A stretch of DNA of 64,000 nt. Origin: Ascarosepion bandense (lineage: Eukaryota > Mollusca > Cephalopoda > Sepiida > Sepiidae). Under the pieces are notes generated by a model. That model was not told where the DNA came from. It worked only from the letters and a program-made list of their open reading frames with translations, and made no database searches. A program made the translations under genes and the position numbers. Positions 50,501-64,000 of the stretch are shown piece by piece (positions within the stretch are counted from its first letter, which is position 1; each line of letters opens with the position of its first letter). Location of the stretch: positions 2,791,501-2,855,500 of the forward strand of contig JBBBDQ010000192.1 in the NCBI GenBank assembly GCA_037127315.1, given 5' to 3'.

Positions 50501-51285
50501 ATCCTTCTTGTAAAACCTCATGATGTAAAAAAATTGAAGAGACCAAGAATTTTATTTGTCAAATAATTTTAAGAAGCATACTAACTATAATTTATTTTAA
50601 GCATCACCAAAGACACCATGTGTATAATAGACTTTTTAAAATGGACTGCAGTTGGTTGATATTCAAGACTTTTTCATGTATCTTGTACACCTGTTAAAAG
50701 ATAAACCTTTCATTTAAATCTGTTAATAATTATTTTCAGATAAACTTTTCTAATTTTGTAGTTTTTATCTGATTCTCTCTCCAGCCATTTCCAAAGTGTT
50801 TGCAGAAAATTCACAACCAGGCAGAATTTCAAATAAGTATTACTTAAACTTTTTGAATATGTGCATGCATGTTATTCCTCTGTTCATTAATTATGCAACT
50901 AACAAACTGAATGCCTTGTGCTTTGCTCAGAGAAAAGGAAGCTTCCAACAACCAACATTTTATTTTTCCTCTTAAAAAATAAAAAAAAATAAAAATTGTG
51001 AGTTTCCTTTTCCAGGTGCATGCACCAAAAAACCTAAAACAAAATATCTGGCTTACAAGCCTCGTCTTTCTCCCCACCTCTTGGTTGGTTGACTTTTTGT
51101 TTCTTCATATTATTCATATATTTTGCAGTCAACTCCCAGATCCCAGTGAAGGTGGTCAGCTAAAGTCTCGTGACAATAGCTTCACTTTTGAAACAGGAGA
51201 GTCTCTGGCTGATGCATTCAGTGAAGAAATGTTAGCCTGGTATGAGGACCAAGATGCCATTAAAAAGCATCCGACCTTTGTTTGA
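3586..51285 (+). CDS. FRMD4A/B-like: FRMD4-type FERM/CUPID scaffold protein, 3' ten coding exons (852 residues in window)
   Basis: This is a spliced gene with 5' FERM exons upstream of the window. Joining ten GT-AG exons gives one open frame of 852 codons plus a TGA at 51283-51285, with phases agreeing at every junction. The order of motifs matches vertebrate FRMD4A: an R-S-x-S-E-I-A segment, then a coiled coil with ALKxRQEALxExLR, then PGEQPPTIRRR, then an LARLDLEYDLQSKIT helix, SVSKQVRKQRK, and LKDMEKTLNEMKKKAG. Together these form the CUPID/DUF3338 domain, about residues 55-205. In the family, CUPID binds cytohesins (Arf GEFs) and FRMD4A links Par3 to cytohesin-1 at epithelial junctions; the same role here is inference. 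Residues 210-852 are low-complexity Ser/Pro/Gln sequence. FRMD4A and FRMD4B cannot be distinguished; a single pre-duplication orthologue is likely. INAVA and CCDC120 also carry CUPID, but the surrounding linker fits FRMD4 better. Confidence 0.92.
4570..5060. repeat. unclassified GC-richer interspersed repeat
   Basis: The base composition changes abruptly to higher GC. It carries a duplicated GGACCCTTTT motif (about 4740-4760), CG dinucleotides that are rare nearby, and a small self-complementary GATCG motif near 4927-4945. It ends in an ACACAC tract. This pattern fits an old interspersed repeat. No terminal repeats or coding motifs were recognised. Confidence 0.35.
5149..5181. repeat. (TA)n microsatellite
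   Basis: An alternating TA tract with one interruption, directly following a short A-rich tract. A C12 homopolymer follows 35 bases later at 5216-5227. Confidence 0.9.
9505..10690 (+). mobile_element. dead mariner transposon (near full length)
   Basis: The opening TTGGGTTGTCCATAAAGTTC is mariner-terminus-like. The reading from 9682 (HFRHLMLFYCHKGKNAS, then a CFNKCRVGNCSL block) matches the mariner transposase N-terminus. Later pieces in shifting frames include GDEK (first catalytic Asp), WWDWKRILYYELLP, HQDNVRSH (second Asp) and PYSQDIARSGPY, where the third Asp of the usual PSDYH is not seen. Stops and frameshifts break the frame many times. The end MEKDVQQNGSYLVQ lies near 10650. Terminal boundaries are approximate. 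It is inactive and sense relative to FRMD4. Confidence 0.85.
12847..13259. mobile_element. fold-back element copy 1, inverted arms around a tRNA-like core
   Basis: The left arm (about 12849-12945) and right arm (about 13160-13257) are imperfect inverted copies of each other. Shared words include the inverted pair ACTGTTGTCCTCAT / ATGAAGATAACAGT and the pair GTTGTACACTCTGGCC / GGCCAGAGTGTACAAC. The centre (about 13020-13135, minus strand) looks tRNA-like. It has an A-box-like GGCCCAAAGGATAAAAG and a B-box-like GTTGTGAGTTCAATAC. Related copies lie at 46691-47096 and 58855-59320. Confidence 0.72.
15641..15710 (-). mobile_element. tRNA-derived SINE head, truncated
   Basis: Read on the minus strand it gives GGTGGTTTAATGGATAGCAG (A-box-like) followed about 30 bases later by GGGTTAGAATTTCAG (B-box-like). 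The same layout and several shared words occur in the longer SINE at 48755-49018. Only the tRNA-like head can be seen. Confidence 0.55.
15837..15898. repeat. hairpin in FRMD4-like intron
   Basis: GTTAAAATTATATTGAC at 15845-15861 is the exact reverse complement of 15871-15887, with a 9-nt loop. A weaker outer stem (AAAACCT / AGGTTTT) extends it to about 62 bases in total. Confidence 0.8.
16270..17076. mobile_element. non-autonomous DNA transposon with ~55-bp terminal inverted repeats
   Basis: TACAAGTTTCATTAAAAATG and the bases after it, starting at 16271, recur inverted at 17045-17076 with about one mismatch in 31. Weaker matching continues inward for about 20 more bases. TA flanks both outer ends, compatible with a TA target-site duplication. 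The internal 700 bp has no recognisable transposase; a short open stretch (16289-16582) is Lys/Asn/Ile-rich and not convincing. Confidence 0.7.
17095..17870 (-). mobile_element. Tc1/mariner-superfamily (IS630-like) fragment, antisense
   Basis: On the minus strand, near 17440-17260, broken frames give NSSDYTHL, then KDELKARIMTVFTNLIEQGD and further EELLEIL-type residues. This is the C-terminal part of IS630/Tc1-type transposases after the NSPDLNPLDY motif; the catalytic DY context is preserved as SSDYTHL. The 3' noncoding end (17107-17210) recurs at the right edge of the window. The element is dead. The 5' boundary is uncertain. Confidence 0.7.
18495..18619 (+). CDS. FRMD4A/B-like: FRMD4-like exon B (CUPID coiled coil, first part)
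   Basis: The acceptor is TTTTTCTAG at 18494 and the donor is GTAAGT at 18620. The exon completes a split Val codon and encodes residues 50-91, which include VKKEMYQALKERQEALKEAL and FKQLCIQEG. This matches the start of CUPID in FRMD4A (ALKSRQEALEETLR, LKKLCLREA). It is a charged heptad-like helix and ends in phase 0. Confidence 0.92.
19557..19960 (+). mobile_element. Penelope-like GIY-YIG endonuclease fragment, degenerate
   Basis: The reading KPEVEIYILDCNRYHKKCID followed by ET, a stop, and in other frames a basic EHK/TQRDF segment and DSEHNFYLKIVLLK matches the GIY-YIG layout of Penelope-like elements: G-[IV]-Y-x-[IL]-x-C...C-x-x-C-Y-[IV]-G-ET...EH...H-F. The second Y-I-G is changed to C-I-D. 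The frame is broken by stops and shifts, so it is inactive. Confidence 0.55.
20150..20213. repeat. (GT)n(TA)n microsatellite
   Basis: GT repeats run into an uninterrupted TA tract of about 50 bp. This is a typical compound dinucleotide array inside an intron. Confidence 0.95.
20830..21480 (+). mobile_element. Penelope-like retroelement fragment (RT C-terminus to Cys-rich linker)
   Basis: The frame at 20835-21032 contains LNKIFNRNSVKLSYSCTENM. After it, across stops, come a Cys-rich CKSRHKRNCYIVGKCLEKNV then LYQVTVT, and later a SLINV-like piece. This succession (N-x-K-[IV]-SYSC, C-x-C-R...GKCL...V-Y-x-A-x-VT, then SLINKRSEL) is typical of the end of Penelope-type reverse transcriptases. It is truncated and broken. 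Confidence 0.6.
22185..22310 (+). CDS. FRMD4A/B-like: FRMD4-like exon C (CUPID, PGEQPPTIRRR core)
   Basis: The acceptor AG is at 22183-22184 and the donor GTAAGA at 22311. It encodes 42 full codons, residues 92-133: ELIGHLPKDTPLAPGEQPP, then TIRRRVKTAFSL, then KLVPKDGED. The PGE-PP-x-[VI]-RRR signature followed by a [TG]AF-L segment is the most diagnostic part of the FRMD4/CUPID family. Confidence 0.95.
22311..25172 (+). other. FRMD4-like introns C-D and D-E
   Basis: The introns are 22311-22820 (510 bp) and 22968-25172 (2205 bp), flanking exon D (22821-22967). Within the second, about 23210-23470 is GC-richer and looks like an unclassified interspersed repeat. The rest is AT-rich with no supported feature. 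Confidence 0.5.
22821..22967 (+). CDS. FRMD4A/B-like: FRMD4-like exon D (CUPID second helix)
   Basis: The acceptor is TTCTTCAG at 22820 and the donor GTGAGA at 22968. The exon has 49 codons, residues 134-182: MEDQLARLDLEYDLQSKITS, AAYKLAHDRSVSKQVRKQRK, QVYHKAQTK. The pattern L-x-R-L-[DE]-x-E-[FY]-x-[IL]-QS-[KQ]-IT-x-AA and the V-S-K-x-[VL]-[RK]-KQRK motif match FRMD4A. The first ATG is not a translation start. Confidence 0.95.
25173..25254 (+). CDS. FRMD4A/B-like: FRMD4-like exon E (end of CUPID)
   Basis: The acceptor follows a ten-T run and ends CAG at 25172; the donor is GTAAAT at 25255. It encodes residues 183-209, LKDMEKTLNEMKKKAGHSTL then KPCPVYE, and ends in phase 1. It corresponds to the LQEIENAINENRIKSG end of CUPID in FRMD4A. 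Confidence 0.9.
26724..26759 (+). CDS. FRMD4A/B-like: FRMD4-like exon F, 36-nt micro-exon
   Basis: The acceptor is CACTACCCCCAG at 26723 and the donor GTCAGT at 26760. It encodes only 12 residues, DPSEDSLGPTDS plus a split codon. Entry and exit are both phase 1, so including or skipping it keeps the frame. The acidic SED-SL content resembles the segment after CUPID in FRMD4A. The short length and the weak GTCAGT donor make it less certain than its neighbours. Confidence 0.68.
27794..27926. repeat. (TTTTC)n pyrimidine array with 15-bp higher-order period
   Basis: Cytosines occur at alternating spacings of mainly 5 and 10 bases from 27803 to 27873, giving a T4C+T9C unit of 15 bp. Spacings become 5 with 7-8 towards 27923. 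The plus strand is pure pyrimidine for about 130 bases. Apparent Lys/Glu-rich and Phe/Ser-rich ORFs here are artefacts of the array. Confidence 0.93.
28340..28482 (-). mobile_element. tRNA-like SINE piece related to the fold-back core
   Basis: The minus-strand reading has GGATTAAAGTGTTGGTTTG, then GTGACAGTAATTATGAGTTC, then GGTAGTGTAGACTTAG. The first two parts parallel the tRNA-like core of the fold-back element at 13020-13135. The last part recurs in the opposite orientation at about 29171-29215. Confidence 0.5.
29330..29440. repeat. solo arm of the fold-back family
   Basis: The segment reads AAGAAGGCCAAGAGGTACAA, then AGCCAAAACATTGTGAT and AAAGATAAGGACAATGG, followed by GTAAATAATTTAAATAATA. 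This matches the right arm of the fold-back copies at 13160-13258 and 46990-47090. A left arm is not evident nearby. Confidence 0.6.
30887..30918. repeat. (CA)n(CT)n microsatellite
   Basis: A compound dinucleotide tract lies about 175 bp upstream of the acceptor for exon G. Confidence 0.9.
31094..31173 (+). CDS. FRMD4A/B-like: FRMD4-like exon G
   Basis: The acceptor is TTTTGCAG at 31093 and the donor GTAAGT at 31174. It completes a split Glu codon and encodes residues 222-248: ESEIVSPSPSPIPRPKK then DYSQAGFTNN. It is Ser/Pro-rich with a basic PRPKK patch and has consensus splice sites at both ends. Confidence 0.85.
33146..33258 (+). CDS. FRMD4A/B-like: FRMD4-like exon H
   Basis: The acceptor is TTTTTTTTCACAG at 33145 and the donor GTAAGG at 33259. 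It encodes residues 249-285 plus two bases: MEVIQDDPTYDPLVTDREER followed by a Pro/Ser-rich run. It leaves AG, which combines with the first T of the next coding exon to make Ser. Confidence 0.87.
34924..35095 (+). CDS. FRMD4A/B-like: candidate alternative terminal exon of the FRMD4-like gene
   Basis: A strong acceptor (pyrimidine-rich TCTTCTTCTTGCAG) ends at 34923. If exon H is joined here, its AG plus T makes Ser, and the frame stays open for 56 codons: SLEWFSAARLLPVSIHCIMD, then a Pro6 run, then a Thr-rich segment, to TAA at 35093-35095. This would replace the long tail and last exon with a short C-terminus. The GTGAGC at 34958 gives a phase that does not fit exon I, so an internal exon is unlikely. 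There is no homology support and no clear nearby polyadenylation signal. Confidence 0.28.
39064..40608 (+). CDS. FRMD4A/B-like: FRMD4-like exon I, large 1545-nt tail exon
   Basis: The acceptor is GTCTTTTTCAG at 39063 and the donor AG|GTGAGC at 40609. It encodes residues 286-800, all open. The composition is Ser/Gln/Pro/Tyr-rich. A charged helical block DFFKYSEKLRRARMLDSYQR (about residues 574-593) is followed by a Ser/Tyr-rich stretch. There is also a Q/H-rich run (QVQQQHHQSS) and nine consecutive Ser codons, all AGT, at 40394-40420. A block with helical character followed by SSxxSxxYSxSS-type sequence also occurs in the FRMD4A tail. If the donor is not used, the frame stops at TGA 40610-40612. 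Confidence 0.93.
40394..40420 (+). repeat. in-frame (AGT)9 trinucleotide tract coding poly-Ser
   Basis: Nine identical AGT codons lie within exon I (about residues 730-738). Pure repeat codons suggest length polymorphism between individuals or species. Confidence 0.9.
40959..40993 (+). promoter_or_regulatory. candidate intronic polyadenylation signals
   Basis: Two AATAAA hexamers (40959-40964, 40988-40993) lie about 350 bp after the TGA that would end a transcript retaining the last intron. They could support a shorter FRMD4-like isoform ending ...NLSR. In DNA this AT-rich such hexamers are frequent by chance. Confidence 0.35.
44957..45130. repeat. partial copy (left arm) of the fold-back family
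   Basis: It shares long identical stretches with 46735-46870, for example TTTCAGCCGTTGTATGCT, AACCAAATCTTTATTA and ATCACCAGGAAATATCATTC, ending in a TATCTCCCT word. No inverted partner lies directly beside it. Confidence 0.7.
45911..46460. mobile_element. ~550-bp element with long inverted repeats and a tRNA-like centre
   Basis: The left side (45911-46040) and right side (46335-46460) are imperfect inverted copies, best at the outer 75 bp. For example TTATTTGTTTAAAC pairs with GTTTAAACAAATAA, and GGATACTCATATTTAA pairs with TTAAATATGAGTGTCC. Between them, 46045-46137 on the minus strand is tRNA-like. This looks like a MITE-type fold-back carrying a captured or ancestral tRNA segment. Confidence 0.65.
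46045..46137 (-). pseudogene. degenerate tRNA-Ser/Leu-like sequence
   Basis: The minus strand reads TGTGGCTGAGAGGTCAAGGC (A box TGGCNNAGNGG), a long variable-arm-sized interval, then ACAGGTTTGAATCCTGC (T arm with B box GGTTTGAATCC and a CAGG/CCTG-type stem). The D arm, T arm and long variable region suggest a class II (Ser or Leu) tRNA. The acceptor stem pairs poorly and the anticodon loop is not clean, so it is probably not functional. Confidence 0.6.
46691..47096. mobile_element. fold-back element copy 2, near-complete long palindrome
   Basis: The left half (46691-46875) and right half (about 46900-47090) are inverted copies. Pairs include TAGAGCTTCTTTTGGTAGTC / GATTATCAAAAGAGGCTCTA and ACCAAATCTTTATTATAATC / GATTGTAATAAAGATTTGGT. 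Only about 25-30 bases separate the arms. An RNA copy could form a stem of roughly 180 bp with mismatches. The central tRNA-like part of the other copies is missing here. Confidence 0.8.
47359..47549. repeat. two TA tracts, second joined to (CA)n
   Basis: A TA tract lies at 47359-47379. A TA tract running into CA repeats lies at 47502-47549. The sequence between them is AT-rich and otherwise plain. Confidence 0.9.
48755..49018 (-). mobile_element. tRNA-derived SINE, about 265 bp
   Basis: From 49018 leftwards (minus strand) it has GGCATAGTGGAATAATGAAT (A-box-like), CCAAGTTTAAATTCCAG (B-box-like), then a GC-richer body including CTTCACCCCAGCCCCCTG and TGGGTGTTATCAGGC. It resembles the head-plus-core plan of cephalopod and other metazoan SINEs. 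A head-only relative is at 15641-15710. The subfamily is not assignable by eye. Confidence 0.65.
51129..51285 (+). CDS. FRMD4A/B-like: FRMD4-like exon J, last coding exon
   Basis: The acceptor is ATATTTTGCAG at 51128, and the first T completes the Ser codon split by the previous donor. It encodes QLPDPSEGGQLKSRDNSFTF, then ETGESLADAFSEEMLAWYED, then QDAIKKHPTFV and TGA at 51283-51285. The SEEMLAWYEDQ block resembles the SDELRQWYQR motif near the FRMD4A C-terminus. The final T-F-V fits the class I PDZ-ligand pattern S/T-x-hydrophobic. Confidence 0.9.
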
Positions 51286-52743
51286 CCATAGATGAAAACG
51301 ATGACAGGAGTCAGAAAAAAAAATTGAGGTTTGTAGAATAACTTCTTGGCTTGGCCATATTTTTAGATTGAAAAAAAAAAAAAACCAACTAAAATTACTG
51401 TTTCATTTTTAAAATCTGCCTAATAATTGAAAAGATGAATCAATTAAATTTCAAGAAGGTTGATTTTTAAGGTCAATAAAAAGAAAAGCTGTTTAAAACA
51501 TCACATATCCCCTTTCATCAATTTGGAAATTTTACCAACTTTTTCTTTTTTTTCACAAAAAAATAATTTTCCAAAGTTTTTGCACATTGCACAATCTGTT
51601 TACTCAATTTTTTTTTTTCTTTTAAAAAATCTTGGTAATCGTTTAGGATGAATCAATAATAGTTTTTTTTTCTTTCTCCTAGGCAAATTTGCAGAAAGTC
51701 GGATTTAAAGCAGGTTTCCTGTATGCAATACACAGATATTTAATTGCCATTGACTGTACCTTCCCAACCATCAGATTTTGGCAGCTCTAACTGACCTTTT
51801 ATGAACAAGCATCAGATTTTGGCAGCTCTAACTGACCTTTTATGAACAAGCATGGCGGTGGAGTATCTGGGGGATGTTCTTTTCCTAGTCCCATCACTCA
51901 TTTTGCACTCCAGCTACAGAAAGTTGCCAGACTCAGATTTTGACAGTACTCAAAAGAACTGGACAGCTCAACAAATTTTACCCCCTTCCAAGCAAAGATT
52001 TCTTTAAAAAGAGAGGGCGGGGAGAACAAATGGTTTAATCACCATTGTTAGGAGGATTTTTATGCCTCAAACTGCATTAGGTTTATGGCAAGTAAATATT
52101 GCTATAAATGGATAATTCTCTTAATACTACCCACATTTTGGTGGGAATTAAGTTTATGTCTTATTTGACACCCACCCTCTCATAGTTGTGGCCCTTTAAG
52201 CCATTCTTGAAATTCCAACCTGACTTCACATTAGGCCACAAGCAAATTCTTCTTCTCTTAAACATCTTTATCTTGAATGTTAACTTTAAAAAATTGCTGC
52301 AGTTAATGCTAAAAATTGTTACTTCATTTTTTTTTTTTAATAGATGGTTGTGACAGGATTTGACCTTTTGCCTCTCCCTCTCTTAAAAGTTTACAATTGT
52401 TCAAAAGAAAAAAGGACAAGATTATTGGGAAAGGCTAAACTCCCAACGTGGAGAATGACAATCAGTACAAAATGAAAAACATTGATTGTTGATATTTCAA
52501 GAATACAACATTTACTTGTTAACTTATTTTGTTGTCGTGTATTTTTATTATCATGTTCAATAACATCAAAGAGACACACTTTGTTTCTTCGCAGAAGATA
52601 AGACTTTATTTTTTTTTCTCTCTCTCAATGAACATAAAGGTTGTCACTTTATCACTAAGTGGCAAAAATATCAATCCCTCTCAAATATATTTTTTATAAT
52701 GGCATAAAAAAAAAATAACCAACAAAGGAAGCTTTTAAATAAA
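51286..52743 (+). other. FRMD4A/B-like: FRMD4-like 3' UTR (extent approximate)
   Basis: This is noncoding sequence after the stop at 51285. AATAAA hexamers at 51475-51480 and 52738-52743 are candidate polyadenylation signals. It includes a 41-bp perfect tandem duplication (51769-51850) and GC-richer sequence at 51690-52060, suggesting a conserved or structured UTR. The real 3' end cannot be fixed by eye. Confidence 0.5.
51769..51850. repeat. 41-bp perfect tandem duplication
   Basis: The unit beginning CATCAGATTTTGGCAGC spans 51769-51809 and is repeated without change at 51810-51850. The lack of divergence suggests a recent duplication or an assembly artefact. Confidence 0.95.
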
Positions 52744-52811
52744 GCCAAAGAAACTCTTCAATATGCACATGCTGACACACAGTAGTTTATCTTGAATTGA
52801 AGGGTTGGGTT

Positions 52812-52817
52812 TTTATT
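52812..52817 (-). promoter_or_regulatory. ATE1: candidate ATE1 polyadenylation signal
   Basis: TTTATT on the plus strand is AATAAA on the minus strand, about 310 bp after the ATE1 stop. Another minus-strand AATAAA is near 52604. Choice between them is not possible from sequence alone. Confidence 0.35.
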
Positions 52818-53123
52818 TTTGTGACCACTTAAATCCTTTCAAAAGCTGAGAGAAAGACTGACAGTAAAATGAAGCCAAGGTGCCATTTGTTCACTTTTTT
52901 TTGTTTGTTTTGTTTTGTTTTTTTGTGCAGCACACAAAAGACCAAATGCTTCACCCACAACAATATGTCTCAAACCAATTTTTTTGCTGTTGTTCAGACT
53001 GGACATGAGCAACTAAATATTTTTAAGGGGAGAATAACCTTATCCATATATTTTTTTCTAGCAGTTCTAAAATAAATAATCCCAATCTTTTTCTGTAACG
53101 ATTTGGGTGGGGGATATGGATAG

Positions 53124-63719
<10,596 letters not shown>

Positions 63720-64000
63720 CTACATGAAATTCTGCTACAATTACACAATAAAAAAATTATCAATACAAAATGCTTGAGTATCTTCAATTAGAAAACATGT
63801 TTTTGAATACTTCTGCAGAATTTATTCAACAGCTGGAAATGATTGAGATATTCAACAAATCTGTAAGTCAACAGGAAGCATTAAAAATAGCCAATACATA
63901 CAGGATAAGAGGGATAAATGAAAATAACATTGACATCTCATTTTAAAGTATATATTTACCAAAATTACCCAAAAATGTCTTGAAATACTAAACAATAAAT
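63720..64000 (-). other. ATE1 intron (partial)
   Basis: AT-rich intron running off the window. The last 83 bases are the Tc1-like repeat end listed separately. Confidence 0.6.
63918..64000 (-). mobile_element. second copy of the Tc1-like element end, cut by the window edge
   Basis: ATGAAAATAACATTGACATC, TCATTTTAAAGTATATATTT and ACCAAAATTACCCAAAAATG match 17113-17190 with few differences, in the same orientation. It shows the element is dispersed in the genome. Confidence 0.8.

Larger units (their letters stand above)
40609..51128 (+). other. last intron of the FRMD4-like gene (10.5 kb)
   Basis: It starts with a GTGAGC donor that also creates an in-frame TGA. Candidate polyadenylation signals AATAAA occur at 40959-40964 and 40988-40993. 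It contains a partial fold-back arm (44957-45130), a TIR element with a tRNA-like segment (45911-46460), a fold-back copy (46691-47096), TA tracts (47359-47379 and 47502-47549), a SINE (48755-49018) and a G13 run (50464-50476). The 41000-44900 part looks like unremarkable AT-rich DNA. Confidence 0.7.

Noticed and set aside
51360..51385. Poly-A run after the FRMD4-like stop as a sign of a processed retrocopy
   Set aside because: The gene has ten introns with matching phases, so it is not a retrocopy. The A run is one of many homopolymers.

Overview
This is animal nuclear DNA. It is AT-rich, with GT-AG introns, long introns full of degraded transposons, and AT/GT/CT microsatellites. No bacterial or viral gene organisation is present. 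The two genes are recognisable bilaterian orthologues. The repeat content (tRNA-headed SINEs, mariner/Tc1 relics, Penelope-like GIY-YIG fragments, (TA)n/(CA)n tracts) together with the base composition suggest a lophotrochozoan, most likely a mollusc and possibly a cephalopod. The organism is inferred and not proven.

Region 1 (1-51285, plus strand) is the 3' two-thirds of an FRMD4A/FRMD4B-type gene. Ten coding exons could be joined with continuous reading frame and matching splice phases: 3586-3733, 18495-18619, 22185-22310, 22821-22967, 25173-25254, 26724-26759, 31094-31173, 33146-33258, 39064-40608 and 51129-51285. They encode 852 residues: the end of the FERM-to-CUPID linker, the whole CUPID (DUF3338) cytohesin-binding coiled coil, and a long Ser/Pro/Gln-rich tail ending in a class I PDZ-ligand-like T-F-V. 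The FERM exons lie upstream of the window. Three possible isoform switches are visible: a 36-nt cassette exon, a retained last intron that stops two bases into the donor, and a candidate alternative terminal exon.

Region 2 (51286-53123) is the tail-to-tail space between two convergent genes. It holds both 3' UTRs and a 41-bp perfect tandem duplication.

Region 3 (53124-64000, minus strand) is the 3' part of ATE1, arginyl-tRNA--protein transferase. It covers most of the ATE C-terminal catalytic domain. The gene carries a duplicated pair of in-phase exons (55319-55486 and 55109-55270) separated by only 48 nt. This corresponds to the mutually exclusive exon 7a/7b pair of mammalian ATE1.

The introns contain several repeat systems. 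One is a fold-back family (12847-13259, 46691-47096, 58855-59320) with roughly 100-190-bp inverted arms around a tRNA-like core. A second fold-back element (45911-46460) carries a Ser/Leu-type tRNA-like segment. A third element with terminal inverted repeats lies at 16270-17076. Others are a dead full-length mariner (9505-10690), two copies of a Tc1-like element, tRNA-derived SINEs, Penelope-like fragments and an LTR-like block (about 60950-62115). A near-perfect 33-bp hairpin sits just downstream of an ATE1 donor site.

The two genes have unrelated functions: a cell-polarity/Arf-GEF scaffold and an N-degron/arginylation enzyme. They are linked here only by convergent 3' ends. No clearly new protein system was found. 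The most interesting material is the splicing architecture and the structured inverted repeats.
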